Part shown: positions 18,642-26,514 of the stretch, piece after piece
How the letters are laid out: each line of letters begins with the position of its first letter
Numbering within the stretch: the first letter of the stretch is position 1
Assembly (NCBI RefSeq): GCF_015694345.1
Contig: NZ_JADQDC010000003.1
Coordinates: 248,001 to 312,000, forward strand
Source: Novosphingobium jiangmenense
GTDB lineage: Bacteria > Pseudomonadota > Alphaproteobacteria > Sphingomonadales > Sphingomonadaceae
Direction of reading: 5' to 3'
DNA: 64,000 nt
Notes under the pieces: model-generated
What the model saw: only the letters and a program-made list of their open reading frames with translations
What the model was told of the DNA's origin: nothing
Databases searched by the model: none
Translations under genes and position numbers: made by a program

Positions 18642-18875
18642 TCAGGCGGCCTTTTCGATGCGGTAGTTCTCGATCACCATGTTGGCGAGGAGCTTGCTGC
18701 ACATCTCGTCGAGCGCTGCGTCCGAAGTGGTGTCGGCCACGTCGAGTTCAATGACGCGCCCTGCGCGCACATCGTTCACGCCTTCGAAGCCGAGGCCTTC
18801 GAGCGCATGATGGATGGCGCGGCCCTGCGGATCGAGCACGCCGTTCTTGAGGGTGACAATGACGCGGACCTTCAT
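18642..18875 (-). CDS. purS: Phosphoribosylformylglycinamidine synthase subunit PurS
   Basis: This 77-residue small subunit bridges PurL and Pur[21 protein letters not shown] and the central [16 protein letters not shown] are hallmark PurS sequence. The frame stays open to 18929, but the ATG at 18875 gives the family's standard start. It sits directly upstream of purQ. The partner gene purC is about 8.5 kb away on the same strand, with the exporter, peptidase and toxin-antitoxin genes in between. Confidence 0.94.
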   Translation of the reverse strand: MKVRVIVTLKNGVLDPQGRAIHHALEGLGFEGVNDVRAGRVIELDVADTTSDAALDEMCSKLLANMVIENYRIEKAA

Positions 18876-19187
18876 CGGCGGGGCCTTTCGGACACTGAAT
18901 GCTGGAGAATCTTGGGGGCGCCTATGCAACCTGATGGCCGGAAGAGCAAGGGCGAGATCAGGGATGATGGCGGGGGTTTACGCGGTTTACACTGTTCAGG
19001 GAAACTTCGTCAGCACCCCTGAAGCTGGCAGGACAATGCCCCCGGAGGCCGGAAAAGGGTCGCAGGAAGGGGCCAAGGCTCGTCATGATTCGCAGCCTAG
19101 CGCGTAATCCGTAAGTAGGAAAACGGGGACGCGCAGGTCCTTGAAATGTGGCAGGAATGCCGAGCCGCAGGACCGGCAAAAGTCCGT
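18876..19187. promoter_or_regulatory. purS upstream region with possible promoter
   Basis: This is a gene-free stretch of about 310 bases. On the minus strand TTGCTC (18949-18944) and CATAGG (18926-18921), 17 bases apart, could form the purS promoter and would give a leader of about 40 nucleotides. A tRNA promoter candidate in this window uses the same -10 hexamer. Short ORFs here show no protein-like sequence. Confidence 0.4.
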
Positions 19188-19256
19188 GCGGTGGCAGGTT
19201 GCCGGCCCCATCAAACGCACCCCACGCGCACGTCCGGCACCTGCCACCGCCCTTTT
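19188..19256 (+). terminator. Large hairpin before tetR, terminator-like
   Basis: GCGGTGGCAGGTTGCCGG (19188-19205) pairs with CCGGCACCTGCCACCGC (19234-19250) with a single bulged T and a loop of 28 bases. CCTTTT follows to 19256. No plus-strand gene ends just upstream, so it may end antisense or small-RNA transcription, or it may be part of an unrecognised small RNA. Confidence 0.5.
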
Positions 19257-19276
19257 GCTGCCATAGCGATTGCCTG

Positions 19277-19310
19277 TTTACATGACTGACGCGTCAGTTA
19301 TTATCAAGAC
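19277..19310 (+). promoter_or_regulatory. TetR promoter with embedded palindromic operator, leaderless start
   Basis: TTTACA (19277-19282) and TATTAT (19299-19304) are spaced 16 bases apart. The spacer holds a perfect 14-bp palindrome ACTGACGCGTCAGT (19285-19298), a typical TetR-type operator position. The ATG of the regulator is at 19311, only 6 bases after the -10, so transcription should start at or next to the A of the ATG. Confidence 0.7.
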
Positions 19311-19925
19311 ATGCCACGCGTCACGCCAGCCGATCGCAGAGACCGCATTCTCGCCGCCGCGCGCGAGGAGTTTGCCGAACGCGGCTTTGCCGCCGCACGG
19401 CTCGAGGACGTGGCCAAGCGGGTCGGGATCAGCCGCGCCGCGCTCTACCTTGCCTTCGACAGCAAGGAGGCGATGTTCCGCGCGCTGGTTTCCGAAGTCA
19501 TCACCGAGATGATGCCCAAGCTGCTGCCGAGCGACTACGGCAGCCTGCCCGCACCCGCGCTGATGCGGGCCTTCGTCAAGAACGCGATGAAGCGCATTGC
19601 CAGCCCGGACATGGCCTTCCTGCCGCGACTGATCGTGGGCGAGGGGCGCAACTTCCCCGAACTAGCGCGCTTCTATCACGAGACCGCGATGATCTGCGTG
19701 CTTGGCGCGATCGAGCGGTTGATCGTCCACGGCATCGCCCGGGGCGAGTTCGCCTGTCCCGATCCGAAGATCGCCGCGCGCAGCGTGGCCGGCGGGATCA
19801 TCTTCGCCGCGCTGTGGCGCAACGTGTTCGAACCGGTCGGGGCCGAACCGCTTGATATCGACTGGATGGCCGAGAACCATGTCGGCATGGTGCTTTACGG
19901 CCTGTGCAAGGAGCTCCCCGCATGA
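19311..19925 (+). CDS. TetR/AcrR family regulator of the ABC exporter
   Basis: This is a 204-residue regulator with an N-terminal helix-turn-helix (residues about 8-54; ILAAAREEFAERGFAAARLE, then VAKRVGISRAALYLAFDSKE) and a C-terminal ligand domain. It heads a run with a HlyD adaptor, an ABC ATPase and a permease, like the E. coli cecR-ybhGFSR locus, so it probably represses this exporter. A perfect palindrome overlaps its own promoter, indicating autorepression. There is no ribosome binding site because the transcript appears leaderless. The stop overlaps the adaptor start (ATGA). The inducer is unknown. Confidence 0.9.
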   Translation: MPRVTPADRRDRILAAAREEFAERGFAAARLEDVAKRVGISRAALYLAFDSKEAMFRALVSEVITEMMPKLLPSDYGSLPAPALMRAFVKNAMKRIASPDMAFLPRLIVGEGRNFPELARFYHETAMICVLGAIERLIVHGIARGEFACPDPKIAARSVAGGIIFAALWRNVFEPVGAEPLDIDWMAENHVGMVLYGLCKELPA

Positions 19926-20896
19926 AGGCACCGCCAAGACCGGTGATCGCGCTCGGTGTGCTGGCCCTGGCGGGTGGGGCCTATGCGCTGTTTGGCCCGA
20001 AAGCGGAGCCGGATCGCTGGCTGGGCTATGTCGAGGGCGAGCCGCTGCTGATCGCCGCGCCGGTCCCCGGGACGCTGGCATCGCGGCCTGTCACGCGTGG
20101 GCAGTCGGTCGAACGCGGCGCGCCGCTGTTCACGCTCGATCCGCGCACGACCGATGCCGAAGGGGCGCAACTCGCCGCGCAAGTCGCTGCGGCAAAGGCG
20201 CAGGCGGCGGACCTTTCCCAAGGCCGCAATCGCGCGCCCGAACAGGCGGCGGCACAGGCGGCATTGGCCTCGGCCCGCGCGCAGGCGGCCAGGGCAGGGG
20301 CAGACTTCGAGCGGATTGCGGCGCTGGCGGGCAAGGGCTTTGCCAGCCGGACCCAGCTGGATGCCGCGCGGGCGGCGCGCGATTCCGCCAGCGCGGCGGT
20401 GCAGCAGGCGCAGGCCGTGCTGGCGAGTGGTGGCTTGAGCGCCGGCCGGCCCGAGCAGCAGGCCGCCGCACAGGCAAGCGTCGGCGCCGCCGAAGCCGCC
20501 TTGCGCGCGCAAACCCGGCGGCGCGAGGAAATTGCCCCGCTGGCCCCGGCCAAGGGCGTGGTCGAACAGACCTTCTATGATCCGGGCGAATGGGTCCCGG
20601 CCAACCAGCCGGTGCTGTCTGTCCTGCCGGACGACCAGCGCAAGCTGCGTTTCTTCGTGCCGCAAGAGCGCGTGGCGGGGTTGAAGGTGGGGGCCACGGT
20701 GCATTTCACCTGCGATGGCTGCGGTGCGGGCGCACGCATGGCGACGATCAGCTATATCTCGCCGCGTGCCGAGTTCACGCCGCCGGTGATCTATTCCGAA
20801 CGGGCGCGGGCCAAGCTGGTGTTCATGGTCGAGGCGGCCTTACCCCCGGCGCAGCCACTCCCGCTCGGACTGCCGGTGGCGGTGGTGCCGGAGTGA
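19922..20896 (+). CDS. HlyD/YbhG-family membrane fusion protein
   Basis: This 324-residue periplasmic adaptor connects an inner-membrane ABC transporter to an outer-membrane channel. A membrane anchor lies at about residues 9-28 (VIALGVLALAGGAYALFG). A biotinyl-lipoyl-like half follows (VPGTLASRPVTRGQSVERG), then an Ala/Gln-rich coiled-coil hairpin (about residues 80-200) and the returning barrel domain. The open frame begins earlier, but the ATG at 19922 overlaps the tetR stop. Downstream, 97 bases with nested palindromes separate it from the ATPase gene. Confidence 0.88.
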   Translation: MKAPPRPVIALGVLALAGGAYALFGPKAEPDRWLGYVEGEPLLIAAPVPGTLASRPVTRGQSVERGAPLFTLDPRTTDAEGAQLAAQVAAAKAQAADLSQGRNRAPEQAAAQAALASARAQAARAGADFERIAALAGKGFASRTQLDAARAARDSASAAVQQAQAVLASGGLSAGRPEQQAAAQASVGAAEAALRAQTRRREEIAPLAPAKGVVEQTFYDPGEWVPANQPVLSVLPDDQRKLRFFVPQERVAGLKVGATVHFTCDGCGAGARMATISYISPRAEFTPPVIYSERARAKLVFMVEAALPPAQPLPLGLPVAVVPE

Positions 20897-20922
20897 AGAT
20901 GGTCCTGATCGTGGACGTGGCT

Positions 20923-20990
20923 GCCCTCCCTTGCCGAGGGTGCCCCTCCACCATCCTTCGGATGGTCCCCCTCCCCGGGGCGGGGAGGAA
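20923..20990. repeat. Cluster of short palindromes between adaptor and ATPase genes
   Basis: Three small hairpins follow each other: CCCTC...GAGGG near 20926-20942, a perfect ACCATCC-TTC-GGATGGT at 20950-20966, and CTCCCC-GGGG-CGGGGAG at about 20971-20987. The last one contains the GGGAGG that serves as ribosome binding site for the ATPase gene, so folding could limit its translation. Confidence 0.6.
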
Positions 20991-20993
20991 TTG

Positions 20994-21917
20994 GTGAGCG
21001 ATCTCGTCATCGATGTGCGGGGCCTGACCAAGCGGTTCGGGGGGCGGACCGTGGTCGATGACGTCAACTTGCAGGTGGCGCGCGGGTCGATCTGCGGCTT
21101 TCTGGGGCCGAACGGGTCGGGCAAGACGACGACGTTGCGGATGATCTGCGGGCTGCTGATCCCCGATGCCGGGGAGGGTGAGGTGCTTGGCCTTGACCTG
21201 CGCAAGCGGCGCGGCGCGATCAAGGGCCGGGTCGGCTACATGACGCAGAAGTTCGGGCTGTTTTCCGACCTGACCATTGCCGAGAACCTCGAGTTCTTTG
21301 CGCGCGTCCACGGTCTCGATCGGCGGCGCGAGCGCGTGGCCGAGGCGCTGGAAGGGCTGGGCCTGGCCACGCGCTCCGACCAGTTGGCGGGCAAGCTTTC
21401 GGGCGGGTGGAAGCAGCGGCTGGCGCTGGCGGCGGCAGTGCTGCACGAACCGGAAATCCTGCTGCTCGACGAGCCGACCGCAGGTGTCGATCCACAAGCG
21501 CGGCGCGAGTTCTGGGACCAGATCCACGAACTGGCGCAGGGCGGGATGACCGTGCTGGTCTCCACCCATTACATGGACGAGGCGGAGCGCTGCCACGAGA
21601 TCGCCTATATTGCCTATGGCCGGATGCTGGCGCGGGGCACGATCGGCGAGGTGATTGCCGGGTCGGGCCTGCAGGCGTTGCTGGGCGAGGGGCCGGGGGC
21701 GGACCGGCTGGCGACGCGCATCGAGGGCCGTCCCGGCGTGGCGATGGCGGCGCCCTTCGGCACGGCAATTCACGTTTGCGGGCCGGACCTTTCGGCGCTG
21801 CGGGCGGCGGTGGCCGAGTTCGATGGCGTGACCTGGCGCGAGGCGCGGCCGAGCCTCGAGGATGTGTTCATCCACCTGATGCGCGGGGCCGAGGACAATT
21901 CGGTGGTGGTGGCGTGA
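20994..21917 (+). CDS. ABC exporter ATP-binding protein (YbhF-like, single domain)
   Basis: This is a 307-residue ATPase. The Walker A motif GPNGSGKTT is at residues 38-46. The Q-loop lies in MTQKFGLFSDLT, the ABC signature in KLSGGWKQRL, Walker B in ILLLDEPTAGVD, and the switch histidine in STHYMDEAE. The C-terminal LEDVFIHLM is typical of ABC-2 exporters. The GTG at 20994 has GGGAGG 5-6 bases upstream. E. coli YbhF has two fused ATPase domains; here there is one, so the transporter probably works as a homodimer of ATPase and permease. The substrate is unknown. Confidence 0.93.
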   Translation: MSDLVIDVRGLTKRFGGRTVVDDVNLQVARGSICGFLGPNGSGKTTTLRMICGLLIPDAGEGEVLGLDLRKRRGAIKGRVGYMTQKFGLFSDLTIAENLEFFARVHGLDRRRERVAEALEGLGLATRSDQLAGKLSGGWKQRLALAAAVLHEPEILLLDEPTAGVDPQARREFWDQIHELAQGGMTVLVSTHYMDEAERCHEIAYIAYGRMLARGTIGEVIAGSGLQALLGEGPGADRLATRIEGRPGVAMAAPFGTAIHVCGPDLSALRAAVAEFDGVTWREARPSLEDVFIHLMRGAEDNSVVVA

Positions 21918-21946
21918 TGGGCCTCTGGCGTTTGTGTGTGGCGCTG

Positions 21947-22020
21947 CCCACCCCCAACCCCTCCCGCCTGCGGGAGGGGAGGCGGCAAACGGGTTTCAGC
22001 CCTCCCGCAAGCGGGAGGGC
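21947..22020. repeat. REP-pair element, copy 1
   Basis: Two GC hairpins lie in one 74-base unit: CCCCTCCCGC-CT-GCGGGAGGGG (21958-21979) and CCCTCCCGC-AA-GCGGGAGGG (22000-22019), preceded by CCCACCCCCA. A second copy with the same order and flanks lies at 40339-40408. It sits between the ATPase and permease genes and could stabilise or shape the mRNA. Confidence 0.75.
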
Positions 22021-22086
22021 CGCGAGACTTTACGAGCCGCAGGCGAGTTTAGTCGCAGCGGGGTGGGACTGCGGGTGCCACAGACC

Positions 22087-23223
22087 ATGAAATGGCGCGC
22101 GGCCTTTGCGCGGATTGCCGCGATGGTGTTCAAGGAAGTGCGGCAGATGCTGCGCGATCCCGGCACGATCGGCATGATGCTGATGATGCCGATCGTGCAG
22201 CTGACGATCTTCGGCTTTGCCATCAACAACGATCCGCGCCAGCTGCCGATGGCGCTGGAGATCAACGATACCTCGCAGTTCGCGCGCAGCATCGACGCGG
22301 CCTTGCGCAACACCACCTATTTTCGTGTCACGCATGTCGTGTCCGCGCCGGGCGAGGGGGAGCGGCTGCTGAAGGATGGCAAGGTGCAGTTCCTTGTCAC
22401 CGTGCCGGTCGATTTCGGGCGCGATCTGGTGCGGGGCGAGCGGCCGCAACTGCTGGTCACCGCTGATGCCACTGATCCTGCCTCCACCGGCAATGCCCTC
22501 GGTGCGATCCAGCAGGCGGTGGATGGGGCGCTGACGCATGACCTGATCGGGCCGCTGGCGGCGCGGGCGCAGGGCACGCCACCGGTCGATCTGGTGATCC
22601 ACCGCAGCTACAATCCCGAAGGCATCACCAGCCACAATACCGTGCCGGGCCTGCTCGCCATCGTGCTGTCGATGACCATGGTCATGCTCACCGCGCTGTC
22701 GGTGACGCGCGAGGTGGAGCAGGGGACGATGGAAAACCTGCTGGCGACCCCGCTGCGCCCGTTCGAGGTGATGGTCGGCAAGATCGTGCCCTATCTGGTG
22801 ATCGGCATTGTGCAGATGGTGGTGATCCTGAGCGCGGCGCTGGTCGTGTTCCATGTGCCGTTCGAAGGAACGGTGGCGCTGGCGCTGTTTTCCACGCTGC
22901 TGTTCATGATTACCAGCCTGGCGCTCGGCTTCATGCTTTCAACGGTGGCCACCAGCCAGTTGCAGGCGATGCAGATGAGCTTCTTCTACATGCTGCCCTC
23001 GATCCTGCTTTCGGGCTTTGCCTTTCCGTTCAGGGGCATGCCGGTCTGGGCGCAGTGGCTGGCCGAGGTGCTGCCGACCACGCACTACATCCGGCTGGTG
23101 CGGGGGATCATGCTCAAGGGCTGGACCTTGGCCGATGCGGCGGGGCAGCTTGGCGTGCTGGCCGTGATGCTGGCAGTGCTGGGGACGGTGGCGGTGCGGC
23201 GGTATCAGGATACGGTGGCTTAA
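22087..23223 (+). CDS. ABC-2 type permease (YbhS/YbhR-like)
   Basis: This is a 378-residue permease. An N-terminal helix (about residues 27-47, around MLMMPIVQLTIFGFAINNDP) is followed by a large periplasmic domain of about 140 residues. Five C-terminal helices include the segments TREVEQGTMENLLATPL and MLPSILLSGFAFPFRGMP, which are diagnostic of ABC-2 exporters. The long open frame from 21934 covers the palindromic repeat and is not protein-like, so ATG 22087 is taken. It completes the TetR-HlyD-ATPase-permease set. The TAA shares its palindrome with the stop of the convergent peptidase gene. Confidence 0.92.
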   Translation: MKWRAAFARIAAMVFKEVRQMLRDPGTIGMMLMMPIVQLTIFGFAINNDPRQLPMALEINDTSQFARSIDAALRNTTYFRVTHVVSAPGEGERLLKDGKVQFLVTVPVDFGRDLVRGERPQLLVTADATDPASTGNALGAIQQAVDGALTHDLIGPLAARAQGTPPVDLVIHRSYNPEGITSHNTVPGLLAIVLSMTMVMLTALSVTREVEQGTMENLLATPLRPFEVMVGKIVPYLVIGIVQMVVILSAALVVFHVPFEGTVALALFSTLLFMITSLALGFMLSTVATSQLQAMQMSFFYMLPSILLSGFAFPFRGMPVWAQWLAEVLPTTHYIRLVRGIMLKGWTLADAAGQLGVLAVMLAVLGTVAVRRYQDTVA

Positions 23224-26066
23224 CGCTCCGGCGCGCTTGCTCCTTCAGGCAGGACCAGCACCTGCACCGCTTTCTCCGGCGCAAGATATCGGCGCGCGAT
23301 GGCCTGCAGGTCTGCTGCCGTCAGCTTTTCCAGCCGCGCGCGGGCCGACTTTGCCCGCGCCAGTCTGTCCGGCTGGGTCTGGGCGCGTTCGGCAAGAGCG
23401 CTCCAGCCGCCGTTGGTCTTGAGCGAATTGTCGATGCGTTCGAGCATCGGGGCGCGGGCGCGCTGCAGGACGTCGGCATCGACCGGGCCGGCGATCAGGG
23501 TGCGCGCAGTTTCCTCCAGCGCGGCGCGCGTGGCGGCAACGTCTGCAAGATCGACCGAAGCGCTCATGGTGAAGGTGCCGTAGCCGGTCCAGACGCGGCT
23601 GAGCGCCGAGGATGCGCCGGGGCTGTAGGCCTTGCCGAGCTTCTCGCGCACCGAATCCAGCACCTCGATCTCGGCGACTTCGGCGAGGAGCGAAAGGGCC
23701 ATGGCCTCCTCCGGATCGCGGTCGTCGCGGGTGGGCCAGGTGGTGCGGACGATCGCCTGGTTGGCCTCGCCGGTGTGGCGGATGACTTGCAGGCCGCGCT
23801 TGGCGGTGAAGCTGCGCTGGCGTTCGGCGGCGTAGGGGCGGAAGACTGGTTCGCGTGAGGGGAGAGCGCCGAAGGTGCGGGCGACGGCGTCGATGGCGGC
23901 GGCTTCGTCGATGTCGCCGACTATGGAGATTTCCAGCGCGCCGTGGGCGAGGCGATCCGAGATCGCCTGCTTCAGCTTGCCGTAGCCAAGCGCCGCATAG
24001 GCCTCCTGCGGCTGCAGCGTGAAGCGCGGGTCGTTGTCCGAAAGGATGCCGCCGATGCTGTTGGAGAGGGCAGCGCCGGGGCTGGAGCGCAGGCGGGCGA
24101 AGAAGTTGGCGATGTTCTGGCGGTAGAGCACTTCGCCTTCGGGGCGGTAGCCGGGGTCGGTGAGCAGCGCGGCCATGAGCTGGAGCTGCAGCGTCAGGTC
24201 GCGCGGGGTGGTGGTGGCGTCGGCGGAGAAGGTGTCGCCCGCCGCGCCGAGGCCGAAGGCGACCGAGCGGCCTGCAAGCAGGGTCTGCAGGTCGTCCTCG
24301 CTGTGTTTGCCCAAGCCTCCGCGCGCGAGGACGCCGGTCATCTCGGTGGCGAGGGGATTGTCGCGGGTGTCGAGCATTTCCCCGCCATCGAGATTGAGGC
24401 GGACGTCGATGCGGTCCCTGGCAAGATCGGTGCGCTTGAGGTTGAGGCGCACGTTGTTGGCAAAGCGGATCTGGCGGATGCCGTAGAGCGCTTCGGTGAC
24501 GTCCGAGACGACGGTGCCCGCCGGGCCGAAGTCGGTGTAGGCGAACGGGATCGGCGCGGGGACTTCACCGGCCGGAGCCTTGGCGCGGGTGGCCTTGGCC
24601 CATGTCTGGCGCAACGCCTGCTCGCCGCCCTTGGGCGCGGCGCGGCCCTGGAAGCGGATCAGCGGGTCCTTGAGCGGGACCGCTTCCTCTTTCAGCGCGG
24701 CCATGACGGTCTTTGGCGTGATTGTCGGGGCGAACTGGTTGAAACGGGCGAGGCCGGACTGCGGCGTCGTCGGCACCTGCTCGTCGCGGATCAGGGCGAG
24801 GGCGGCACCGACCAGCGCGCCGTGGGGGCGCGTGTCTGCCCCGGCGGCGGCATTCTCGAGGCCGGTGCGGATGTCGGCCAATTGCTCGTCGATCTCGGGC
24901 TGGGTGAACCCGCTGGCGAGGGCGCGGGCATAGACTCCGGCGGCAGCGGCGAACCCGCGCTGCCAGCCACCATCGACGGTATCGACGATGACATTGGTGG
25001 TGCGGCCGATCTTGAATACCTCGCTGGTGCCGAAGCCCGCGCCGCGGAACGGCGGATCGATCGCGCGGCTCAGGCGGGCGAGGCGGCGGTTGACGACGCC
25101 GTAGCCGATCTGGCGCAGGAGGTTGCGGCGGCGGTTGGCGATGGTGTCGGGCTCGTCCAGCCACGGCCCGTGGCGCGATGCGGTGACGCGCTCGGACAGC
25201 GAGGGATCGAGGTGGATGTCGACCCTGGCCTTCTGCCTGGGATCGACCTTGCCCTGATCGGGGCGCGGGGTTTCAGGGCTGGCCTGCCAGTCGGTGAAGC
25301 GGGCGCGGATGGCCTGCTCCACGGCATCGGGCTCAAAATCGCCGACGACGATCAGCGTGGTCTTCGACGGCACGTATTCACGTGCCCAGAAGGCCTTGAG
25401 GGCATCGGCCGTTGCGGCGTTCAGCGTCTCGACCGTGCCGATGGGGAGGCGTTTGGGATAGGTGGCGGCGGGGTAGAAGAAGGCGAGCTGGTCTTCGAGG
25501 TTGGTGCGGCTCCAGCCTTGTCCATCACGCAGTTCGGACAGGACGACGCCGCGTTCGCGCGCCACAGCCTCGGGATCGAACGACAGCTCGCTCGCCGTCT
25601 CGCGCATCAGCATCAGCGCGGTGTCCAGCAGCTTCGCATCGTTGCGCGGCAGGTCGAGCATGTAGAGCGTCTGCTCGAACGAGGTTTGCGCGTTGGTGTC
25701 CGCGCCGAACGAAAGCCCGTTGCGCTCCAGCAGCTTGACCATCTCGCCCTCGGGCACATGGGTGGAGCCGTTGAAGGCCATGTGCTCGACGAAATGGGCA
25801 AACCCGCGCTCGGCCTGGGTTTCGTCAAGCGAGCCAGTGGCGACGTCCATGCGCACTTGCGCGGTGCCCGCAGGCGTCGCGTTCTTGCGGATGATGAAGC
25901 GCATGCCGTTGGGCAACTGGCCGTAGCGGTAGGCAGGATCGGGCGGCAGGTCGCTCTTTTGGAAAGCCCATGTTGGCTTGGGCGCGCTGGCAAGCTGCGC
26001 AGGCTGCGCGGCGCAGGCGGCGAGAGACAGGGCAGCGGCGAGGGGAAGCAGGCGGCGCAGGATCAT
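23220..26066 (-). CDS. M16 family zinc metallopeptidase, lipoprotein
   Basis: This is a 948-residue pitrilysin-family peptidase of the two-repeat kind. The inverted zinc motif HFVEH is at residues 91-95, followed by the usual GADTNAQTSFEQTLY segment containing the third ligand region. The second half is a non-catalytic M16 repeat. The N terminus is a lipoprotein signal (lipobox LAAC, cysteine at residue 18), so it is probably a membrane-anchored periplasmic protease. The frame is open to 26153, but that extension overlaps the toxin gene and is not signal-like; ATG 26066 begins the signal peptide. Substrates are unknown. Confidence 0.92.
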   Translation of the reverse strand: MILRRLLPLAAALSLAACAAQPAQLASAPKPTWAFQKSDLPPDPAYRYGQLPNGMRFIIRKNATPAGTAQVRMDVATGSLDETQAERGFAHFVEHMAFNGSTHVPEGEMVKLLERNGLSFGADTNAQTSFEQTLYMLDLPRNDAKLLDTALMLMRETASELSFDPEAVARERGVVLSELRDGQGWSRTNLEDQLAFFYPAATYPKRLPIGTVETLNAATADALKAFWAREYVPSKTTLIVVGDFEPDAVEQAIRARFTDWQASPETPRPDQGKVDPRQKARVDIHLDPSLSERVTASRHGPWLDEPDTIANRRRNLLRQIGYGVVNRRLARLSRAIDPPFRGAGFGTSEVFKIGRTTNVIVDTVDGGWQRGFAAAAGVYARALASGFTQPEIDEQLADIRTGLENAAAGADTRPHGALVGAALALIRDEQVPTTPQSGLARFNQFAPTITPKTVMAALKEEAVPLKDPLIRFQGRAAPKGGEQALRQTWAKATRAKAPAGEVPAPIPFAYTDFGPAGTVVSDVTEALYGIRQIRFANNVRLNLKRTDLARDRIDVRLNLDGGEMLDTRDNPLATEMTGVLARGGLGKHSEDDLQTLLAGRSVAFGLGAAGDTFSADATTTPRDLTLQLQLMAALLTDPGYRPEGEVLYRQNIANFFARLRSSPGAALSNSIGGILSDNDPRFTLQPQEAYAALGYGKLKQAISDRLAHGALEISIVGDIDEAAAIDAVARTFGALPSREPVFRPYAAERQRSFTAKRGLQVIRHTGEANQAIVRTTWPTRDDRDPEEAMALSLLAEVAEIEVLDSVREKLGKAYSPGASSALSRVWTGYGTFTMSASVDLADVAATRAALEETARTLIAGPVDADVLQRARAPMLERIDNSLKTNGGWSALAERAQTQPDRLARAKSARARLEKLTAADLQAIARRYLAPEKAVQVLVLPEGASAPER

Positions 26067-26115
26067 TGCGAGGGGGTGTGCCCGGTTGGGGGCGGGGGTG
26101 CAATGAAGAGTTCGT

Positions 26116-26496
26116 TTAACGATGCAGACGGATGCGGCGCTCACAAACCTCAAACATCATTGCTTCACTAGCCGTCACCGCCTCCGAAAACTCCAGTTCG
26201 ACCAAAGGCATAAACTTGGTCAACCGACTGGCCGCCAAAGGGTAGGGTAAACAAAGCATAAGCCGACAAAGAGTTGGATACCGCGTTCGGTTTTTCTCCG
26301 ATATTCGACGCTCAATTCGCTTCATGTCCACATCGTGACTAACAAGCACGCGCTGATCCTGAACCGCTGCCGTGGCGACTATGTGATCCTCGGTGCCTCG
26401 TTCCAAAATGTGGTAGGCGAAGACTACGTCATGCCCTCTTTTGACCAATGCTTGGCCCACAGAGAGTTGAACATTCTCGTCCAGCAAAAATCGCAT
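26116..26496 (-). CDS. DUF5615 PIN-like protein, putative toxin
   Basis: This 126-residue protein has the DUF5615/PIN-like start MRFLLDENV, with acidic residues Asp6 and Glu7, and a second acidic cluster at SHDVDMKR (Asp55, Asp57). These could hold a catalytic metal as in PIN ribonucleases. The gene lies 18 bases after a DUF433 gene on the same strand, the common pairing of a DUF433 antitoxin with a DUF5615 toxin. The GC content is clearly lower than in the flanking genes, which suggests recent acquisition. Toxicity is an inference from context. Confidence 0.78.
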   Translation of the reverse strand: MRFLLDENVQLSVGQALVKRGHDVVFAYHILERGTEDHIVATAAVQDQRVLVSHDVDMKRIERRISEKNRTRYPTLCRLMLCLPYPLAASRLTKFMPLVELEFSEAVTASEAMMFEVCERRIRLHR

Positions 26497-26514
26497 AAGA
26501 CAAATCAGATGCGA

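Noticed and set aside
18958..19179. Short minus-strand ORF between purS and tetR
   Set aside because: Arg/Pro-rich with no ribosome binding site or protein-like pattern.
21934..22086. N-terminal extension of the ABC permease
   Set aside because: It translates the REP-pair repeat and is not a plausible membrane protein start; the ATG at 22087 directly precedes normal permease sequence.
23943..26171. 742-codon antisense frame opposite the M16 peptidase
   Set aside because: The minus strand has the HFVEH motif and a lipoprotein signal; the plus frame is featureless Gly/Arg-rich sequence.
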